NCBI GenBank assembly: GCA_002842045.1 | Contig: PHBX01000033.1 | Coordinates: forward strand, 1 to 37,504 | Direction: 5' to 3' | From: Chloroflexi bacterium HGW-Chloroflexi-3 | GTDB taxonomy: Bacteria; Chloroflexota; Anaerolineae; Anaerolineales; Anaerolineaceae | DNA length: 37,504 bases | Part shown: piece by piece, positions 33,602 to 37,504 of the stretch | Layout: each line of letters begins with the position of its first letter | How positions within the stretch are numbered: the stretch's first letter is position 1 | Made by a program: the position numbers and the translations under genes | Notes under the pieces: model-generated | Databases searched by the model: none | Told to the model about the DNA's origin: nothing | What the model saw: only the letters and a program-made list of their open reading frames with translations

Positions 33602-34516
33602 ATGAAAAGAAAATTTTCCAAAAACACTGTTCTCTTTCTCGGACTATTAGCGTTCAGTACGCTCTTACTGGCAGCCTGTCAATCACAGGTCATTCCAGTG
33701 ACAGATGACGTGCCAGAAGATGCGCCACAGGTTACCATTCCAACCATAGAAGTAAAAGCGGAGGAAGTTAGTATTCAGGTATCGAATGATCCTATGCTGG
33801 GAGAAATTCTGGTGGATAGCAATGGCATGACCCTGTATATGTTCACCAAGGACGAGCCCAACAAGGTCAATTGCGCCGGGGATTGTCTGGCAGCCTGGCC
33901 ACCCTTGCTGGCAGATGGCACTGTGACGGTGGGGGCTGGAGTGGATGCCAGTCTGCTGGGTCAAGCACCTCTGCCGGATGGCACTATGATTGTGACCTAT
34001 AACCAGATGCCTCTGTACTATTGGAAGGGCGATATCAACCCTGGTGATACCACCGGGCAGGATGTCAACAAAGTCTGGTATGTGGTCTCCCCAGGAGGCG
34101 ATCCCATTGGAATAGAAGCCGAAATGAGCGTGGTGCTGCTGCAGGTCTACAATCACCCCGAATATGGTGAAATCCTGGCAGATGGCAATAATATGATTTT
34201 GTACATGTTCACCAAGGATGGACCGAACGTGTCGAATTGCGCGGGTGCCTGTCTGGAATCCTGGCCGCCTTTGCTGGCTGATGGCACTGTGACAGCAGGT
34301 ACTGGCGTGGATGCCAACCTGCTGGGGGAGGCAGATCTACCAGATGGTTCCAGGATCGTGACCTATAATAAGATGCCCCTGTATTACTGGGTGGGAGATG
34401 CACAGCCGGGTGATACAAATGGTCAGGGTGTCAATGAGGTCTGGTACGTTGTGTCCGCGGATGGCGATGTTGTGACGGGTATGCTCGTCGATGATGAAGT
34501 GGAGTACAAATATTAA
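33602..34516 (+). CDS. lipoprotein with two PF03640 (COG4315) repeats
   Basis: A 304-residue exported lipoprotein (lipobox LLAAC, Cys26). After a Val/Pro linker it has two copies, ~110 residues each, of the secreted-repeat unit: a short strand, MTLYMFTKD, then NCAGDCLAAWPPLLADG in copy 1 and NCAGACLESWPPLLADG in copy 2. Each copy has a Cys pair, followed by a strand containing MPLYYW and GDTTGQDVNKVWYVVSP or a close variant. Function is unknown; family members often sit beside ECF sigma/anti-sigma pairs, as here, so it is a likely target or sensor of that system. GGAGTACTAAAAG precedes the ATG. Confidence 0.92.
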   Translation: MKRKFSKNTVLFLGLLAFSTLLLAACQSQVIPVTDDVPEDAPQVTIPTIEVKAEEVSIQVSNDPMLGEILVDSNGMTLYMFTKDEPNKVNCAGDCLAAWPPLLADGTVTVGAGVDASLLGQAPLPDGTMIVTYNQMPLYYWKGDINPGDTTGQDVNKVWYVVSPGGDPIGIEAEMSVVLLQVYNHPEYGEILADGNNMILYMFTKDGPNVSNCAGACLESWPPLLADGTVTAGTGVDANLLGEADLPDGSRIVTYNKMPLYYWVGDAQPGDTNGQGVNEVWYVVSADGDVVTGMLVDDEVEYKY

Positions 34517-34573
34517 TCGCTTGAATGCCGCAGGATCTTATTGGTAGATTAACCGTGGCAAGCATTCAGATCC

Positions 34574-34607
34574 ATCCAGGTGAGGGAGACCTCGCCTGGA
34601 TTTTTTC
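34574..34607 (+). terminator. strong rho-independent terminator
   Basis: ATCCAGGTGAGG and CCTCGCCTGGAT form a 12-bp stem (one G-U) with a GAGA loop and then TTTTTC. It ends the lipoprotein transcript. Confidence 0.92.
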
Positions 34608-34632
34608 TTGATTCAACAACCCTCAATTTCAC

Positions 34633-34890
34633 TCACTCTTTCAACAATTTGTGCGCATCTCCACCACGTGATTGGACGAATTCAGTGGCTTCTTCCAGGC
34701 TGATGACGCGGAAGTTGTCGGAGGTGCCGGTGATGCCAGTGATATCCCAATCGACATGATCATCGCGCATCCACTCCCAGGAGTAAGGGACGCACTGGAA
34801 GGTCTTCCCGGTTTTGTCCTTTTTGAAGAGAACTTCTTCGTTTTTGAGGAAGAATCACTTTATCAGAGTACCCGGAATAGCATTTGTCAT
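34633..34890 (-). pseudogene. small gene interrupted by an in-frame TGA
   Basis: A continuous coding-like frame ends at the TGA 34635-34633. It contains KNEEVLFKKDKTGKTFQCVP, YSWEWMRDDHVDWDITGITG and SLEEATEFVQSRGGDAHKLL, clearly protein-like. Reading upstream, a TGA (34857-34855) interrupts it, and eleven codons further up is an ATG (34890) with TTGGGA before it: MTNAIPGTLIK-stop-FFLK. Possible explanations are a nonsense mutation, two compensating indels in the A runs (which would give LIKVILPQNEEVLF), or recoding as Sec. I do not recognise the family. If only the ATG at 34770 is used, the product has 45 residues. Confidence 0.5.
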
Positions 34891-35020
34891 GTCCCAACCG
34901 ATCTTGGGAACGCGTTTTTGTGGTCTGGCGCACACTGCGTTCCTTCCGTCCTTTGCCACCTTTGCGCCTCTACGTCCCTGGTATACAATTATTCCATCAA
35001 CACTAACCAGGAGGCACTAC

Positions 35021-35248
35021 ATGGCAGAGATCAAATTTGATATTGTAAAACGAATTGGCGTGTTATCTACATCCAGCAAGGGCTGGACGAAAGAGTTGAA
35101 TCTGGTCTCGTGGAATGACCGCGATCCCAAGTACGACATTCGTGAATGGTCACCAGACGGGACGACGATGGGTAAAGGCGTGACATTGACCACGGAAGAG
35201 TTGGATGCACTGCGCAAATTGTTAGAGCAACTCCCGGCTCGTGACTGA
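35021..35248 (+). CDS. PC4/YdbC-like single-stranded DNA-binding protein
   Basis: A 75-residue protein matching the YdbC/PC4 family (PF02229-like): EIKFDIVKRIGVLSTSSKGW, TKELNLVSWNDRDPKYDIRE, WSPDGTTMGKGVTLTTEEL. These small proteins form a Whirly-like dimer binding single-stranded DNA and possibly act in transcription. AGGAGG stands six to seven bases before the ATG. The frame is open upstream but has no RBS there. It overlaps the following Nudix gene by eight bases, so the two are co-translated. Confidence 0.87.
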   Translation: MAEIKFDIVKRIGVLSTSSKGWTKELNLVSWNDRDPKYDIREWSPDGTTMGKGVTLTTEELDALRKLLEQLPARD

Positions 35249-35750
35249 TCCCATCGACGACGACATCATCCAGGATGGCAGGCAAATTCGCGTGACCTGG
35301 CGGGGAGCAGAGTTTACCCCTCCACGCGCATTAGTGACGCAAGCCAGCGGGGTGTGCTTCAGCGAGGATGGCAAGGTAGTGCTGGAAACCAAAGACGGTG
35401 CATCCTGGCAGCTGGTGGGTGGGCATCCCGAGCCGGGGGAGAGCATCGAGCAGGCATTTGTGCGCGAGGTAGCGGAAGAAACCAGCGCGGAGGTGTTGGA
35501 GATGCGCTATCTGGGTGCACAGGAAGTGAGTGATCCTGATAATCCGGAAGGGATGGTTGTTTATTACCAGGCACGTTTTTGGGCAAAGGTGCGATTGGGG
35601 GAATTTACCCCACAATTTGAAGTCATTGAACGGCGCTGTGTTGCAGTTGAAGAAGTCTGGGAAGCCCTGATATGGCAAACGGTGAATGTTCTGGAGCAGC
35701 TATTAGTGCTTAGCGTGGAGATGAATAAGGTCGTGACTGGCAGCTCCTAG
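35241..35750 (+). CDS. Nudix hydrolase
   Basis: A 169-residue hydrolase of nucleoside-diphosphate-linked substrates. The Nudix box is GHPEPGE-x7-REVAEETSAEV (residues 61-85); the catalytic REVAEE part is intact, with the usual following Gly replaced by Ser. WQLVGGHPEPGES resembles the ADP-ribose/ADP-sugar group and the newer 8-oxo-dGTPase-like group, so substrate choice stays open. The start is a GTG at 35241 inside the end of the PC4-like gene. The stop TAG is the first part of the repeat TAGCTCATG. Confidence 0.9.
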   Translation: MTDPIDDDIIQDGRQIRVTWRGAEFTPPRALVTQASGVCFSEDGKVVLETKDGASWQLVGGHPEPGESIEQAFVREVAEETSAEVLEMRYLGAQEVSDPDNPEGMVVYYQARFWAKVRLGEFTPQFEVIERRCVAVEEVWEALIWQTVNVLEQLLVLSVEMNKVVTGSS

Positions 35751-35756
35751 CTCATG

Positions 35757-35828
35757 CCCAAAGGGCATGCTATACCCAAAGGGCATGCTATACCCAAAGG
35801 GCATGCTATACCCAAAGGGCATGCTATA
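35757..35828. repeat. 18-bp tandem repeat x4
   Basis: Four exact copies of CCCAAAGGGCATGCTATA directly behind the Nudix stop codon. Each copy contains the palindromes CCC-AAA-GGG and GCATGC. The reverse complement TATAGCATGCCCTTTGGG is close to the second unit of the tandem at 30064-30088. There are no spacers, so it is not CRISPR. Confidence 0.95.
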
Positions 35829-35958
35829 CCTCGATCTTTCAAAACTCAACCCTCAAATCTTATTTCTCAAAACAATCATCTGACTTGTAACTTTTCTGAA
35901 ATCCCTGCATCTAACTCTTTGAATACAAAAACACTGTAGAACGAGGAGATTGTGAAAT

Positions 35959-36357
35959 ATGGAAATGGTAGTAGATTTTCCAGGTGGGGCGCGAGTGGAT
36001 GCTCATTTTGGGCCGTATACAATTATGACTGATCAGCCGCCGATGGGTGGCGGAGAAGGTGCGGCGCCGACACCATTTGCAACTTTCTTAGCATCATTGG
36101 GAACCTGTGCAGGGATTTATGTGCTCGGTTTCTGCAAGCAGCGCGGACTGGACACCAAGGGTATTCGCTTGATCCAGCGCTTACAGTCCAATCCATTTAC
36201 CGGATTGGTGGGCAATGTTGAGATCGAAATCCAGGTGCCGCCGGAATTTCCGGAAAAGTATTACAACGCGCTGGTGCGATCCGCGGAGCAATGTGCGGTC
36301 AAAAAGCACATGGAACAACCTCCGCAATTTAATGTGCATACTACAGTGGTTGGGTGA
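35959..36357 (+). CDS. OsmC family peroxidase
   Basis: A 132-residue OsmC/Ohr-fold protein. PMGGGEGAAPTPFATFLASL, GTC50AGIYVLGFC59KQRGL on the central helix, and RSAEQC112AVKKHM near the C terminus mark the YhfA-type OsmC branch; OsmC/Ohr enzymes reduce organic hydroperoxides through a Cys pair. The spacing of Cys50 and Cys59 differs from canonical OsmC, so the reductive partner or the reaction may differ. GAGGAGATTGTGAAAT lies upstream of the ATG. Confidence 0.88.
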   Translation: MEMVVDFPGGARVDAHFGPYTIMTDQPPMGGGEGAAPTPFATFLASLGTCAGIYVLGFCKQRGLDTKGIRLIQRLQSNPFTGLVGNVEIEIQVPPEFPEKYYNALVRSAEQCAVKKHMEQPPQFNVHTTVVG

Positions 36358-36400
36358 GCCTCTGTTAGTTTGACTCCTTTATTGAATGGGTTTTGGATAA

Positions 36401-36429
36401 GATAACGCGGCGATGATCGGCGCGTTATC
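36401..36429 (+). terminator. hairpin after osmC
   Basis: GATAACGCG and CGCGTTATC are perfectly complementary over 9 bases with an 11-base loop, 44 bases after the stop. Only GGTTTAAT follows, so it is a weak terminator candidate. Confidence 0.5.
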
Positions 36430-36545
36430 GGTTTAATAAGCTGAAAGTTACGGTTACTATAAAATAATGCTTAATTCTTTTTCACTCTACAATTATTGAA
36501 TAGAATAATATTAACACAACAAAATCATTCATAGGAGCCATCATC

Positions 36546-37034
36546 ATGCCATACAACAAAGCCATTCACAATCGACAATCCATACGATTAAAGGGGTTTG
36601 ATTATTCGCAAGAGGGTTCATATTATGTAACCATTTGTACACAAGGTCACCAACCATTATTTGGAGAAATAATAATGGATGAAATGGTAATGAACCAAAT
36701 AGGGAAGGTTGTGTATGGTCAATGGTTTCAATTACCAGCTCGCTACAAAGGTATTCAATTGGACGCATTTGTGGCCATGCCAAATCATATTCACGGCATT
36801 ATTTCGATTATGGAGTCCTTGCCAGATCAAACCATTGGAAAAATTGTTGGTGCTTATAAATCTCTGGCAGCCAATGAATATTTGAAATTATGTAAATCCA
36901 ACAATTCACCCATTGAGAAATTGTGGCAACGCAATTATTATGAGCACATTATTCGAGATGAGGAGGATTATTCTCGTATCGTTGATTATATTGAAAACAA
37001 TCCATTGAAATGGGAGGAAGACCAATACCGGTAG
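36546..37034 (+). mobile_element. REP-associated tyrosine transposase (RAYT, Y1/IS200-like)
   Basis: A 162-residue HUH-type single-strand transposase. It opens with RQSIRLKGFDYSQEGSYYVT, followed by CTQGHQPLFG, the metal-binding H-x-H in FVAMPNHIHGI (residues 81-83) and the family ending IIRDEEDYSRIVDYIENNP. Candidate catalytic tyrosines are Y131/Y132 and Y148. Such proteins mobilise or maintain nearby REP-like hairpins; here they are the G-rich units beginning in its own stop codon (CGG-TAG-GGGCAATCCC). AGGAG precedes the ATG by nine bases. The gene looks richer in A+T than its neighbours, consistent with separate ancestry. Confidence 0.93.
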
Positions 37035-37417
37035 GGGCAATCCCTTGTGGTTGCCCGAGTACCATTGGGATAAGGACAAGCCGCTGGGGTAAGGACGAGC
37101 CACGGGGGTAAGGACGAGCCACGGGGGTAAGGACGAGCCGTCGGGGTAAGGACAAGCCACGGGGATAAGGACAATCTATCGGGGGTAAGGACAATCTACC
37201 GGGGGTAAGGACAAGCCATTACCCCTACGGATGCCCGAATGGTGGATGGGGTAGGGGCAAGCCACGGGGATAAGGACAATCTACCGGGGGTAAGGACAAT
37301 CTACCGGGGGTAAGGACAAGCCATTACCCCTACGGATGCCCGAATGGTGGATGGGGTAGGGGCAATCCCTTGTGGTTGCCCGAGTACCATTGGGGTAAGG
37401 GCAAGCCCATCTGTTCC
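37032..37417. repeat. G-rich REP-like repeat cluster (right)
   Basis: Many copies of a ~19-20 bp unit GGGGTAAGGACAAGCC with variants (GACGAGCC, GACAATCTACC) run on from the RAYT stop. A larger block, including CCATTACCCCTACGGATGCC, is duplicated with a period of 105 bp (compare 37211-37260 and 37316-37365). TTGTGGTTGCCCGAGTACCA occurs near both borders, once after the RAYT gene and once at about 37370-37390. The last 11 bases mirror the first 11 of the window. Confidence 0.9.
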
Positions 37418-37504
37418 AACTAATTGACACCAGGATGAGGTGAACATCGTCGTCCGGCATACCTTGGGGTTCTCTCCAAGATTAGATCAGGTGGAGGTGC
37501 TAAA
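37418..37504 (+). promoter_or_regulatory. leader of the next gene (runs off the window)
   Basis: No gene is complete here. TTGACA at about 37423-37428 may be a -35 box. TTGGGGTTCTCTCCAA can form a small hairpin (TTGG/CCAA). GGTGGAGG seven bases before the window end is a good RBS, suggesting that a start codon lies just beyond base 37504. Confidence 0.4.

Noticed and set aside
34672..35040. Plus-strand 122-codon frame
   Set aside because: It is antisense to the interrupted small gene and overlaps the real PC4-like start. Its sequence is not protein-like.
35757..35828. Possible CRISPR array
   Set aside because: Repeats are contiguous with no unique spacers, and no cas genes are present. The same holds for the G-rich clusters.
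35754..35939. Frame encoding four PKGHAI repeats
   Set aside because: The 18-bp tandem repeat is divisible by three, so any frame stays open. There is no RBS or independent coding signal after the repeats.

Overview
The window looks like a chromosome segment of an uncultivated anaerobic bacterium, most likely Chloroflexota, class Anaerolineae. This is an inference from gene content: many Thr/Pro-rich lipoproteins, a complete seven-gene Mrp antiporter operon, a pyruvate/phosphate-dikinase-like protein beside dnaN, a bacterial acyl-ACP thioesterase, a selenocysteine-type peroxiredoxin, and RAYT transposase-linked G-rich repeats. No rRNA or other taxonomic marker is present, so the assignment is moderate.

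Layout. 1-358 is a G-rich repeat cluster whose family reappears at 37032-37417 directly behind a RAYT (IS200-like) transposase. 0.36-4.0 kb: a PPOX-fold flavoprotein, a lipoprotein split by a one-base frameshift, a DUF368 polyprenyl-phosphate transporter and a small exported protein that is also frameshifted. 4.0-9.95 kb: an mrpABCDEFG operon for Na+(K+)/H+ antiport, preceded by a TATAAT box and a compact folded leader that may be a riboswitch. 9.98-13.9 kb: a PPDK_N protein and dnaN on the minus strand, then a divergent DUF493 protein. 13.98-16.5 kb: a tRNA-Leu(CAA) missing its first six bases, joined head-on to a ychF-like ATPase that has lost its start codon, then a beta-lactamase-fold serine hydrolase and a GrpB protein lacking its middle. 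16.5-21.8 kb: an alkylglycerone-phosphate-synthase-like FAD enzyme and a GlpD-type glycerol-3-phosphate dehydrogenase, both minus strand and 3.4 kb apart, which share an almost identical promoter plus 18-bp palindromic operator. A methyltransferase and a DUF998 membrane protein lie between them. 21.9-28.1 kb: a GT-C glycosyltransferase, a second methyltransferase, LapA-like protein, acyl-ACP thioesterase, the selenoprotein peroxiredoxin, Ogt and a zinc-ribbon membrane protein. 28.3-34.6 kb: DUF1801 protein, beta-propeller lipoprotein, NAD-dependent epimerase, a 24-residue Lys/Asp peptide, and an ECF sigma / anti-sigma / PF03640 lipoprotein cluster with promoter and terminator. 34.6-37.5 kb: a broken small gene, a PC4/YdbC-like protein overlapping a Nudix hydrolase, OsmC, the RAYT transposase and its repeats, then the leader of the next gene.

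Themes. The AGPS-like and GlpD genes look like one regulon acting on dihydroxyacetone-phosphate/glycerol-3-phosphate or an alkyl-lipid/2-hydroxyacid pathway. Peroxiredoxin, Ogt and OsmC are oxidative or alkylation defence. At several places short intergenic repeat arrays (7-bp, 18-bp and ~20-bp families) start exactly on the TAG stop codon of the preceding gene. Two frameshifts at or near homopolymers, a broken tRNA/ychF junction and an internally deleted grpB show either recent decay or consensus errors in a draft assembly; raw reads would separate these.
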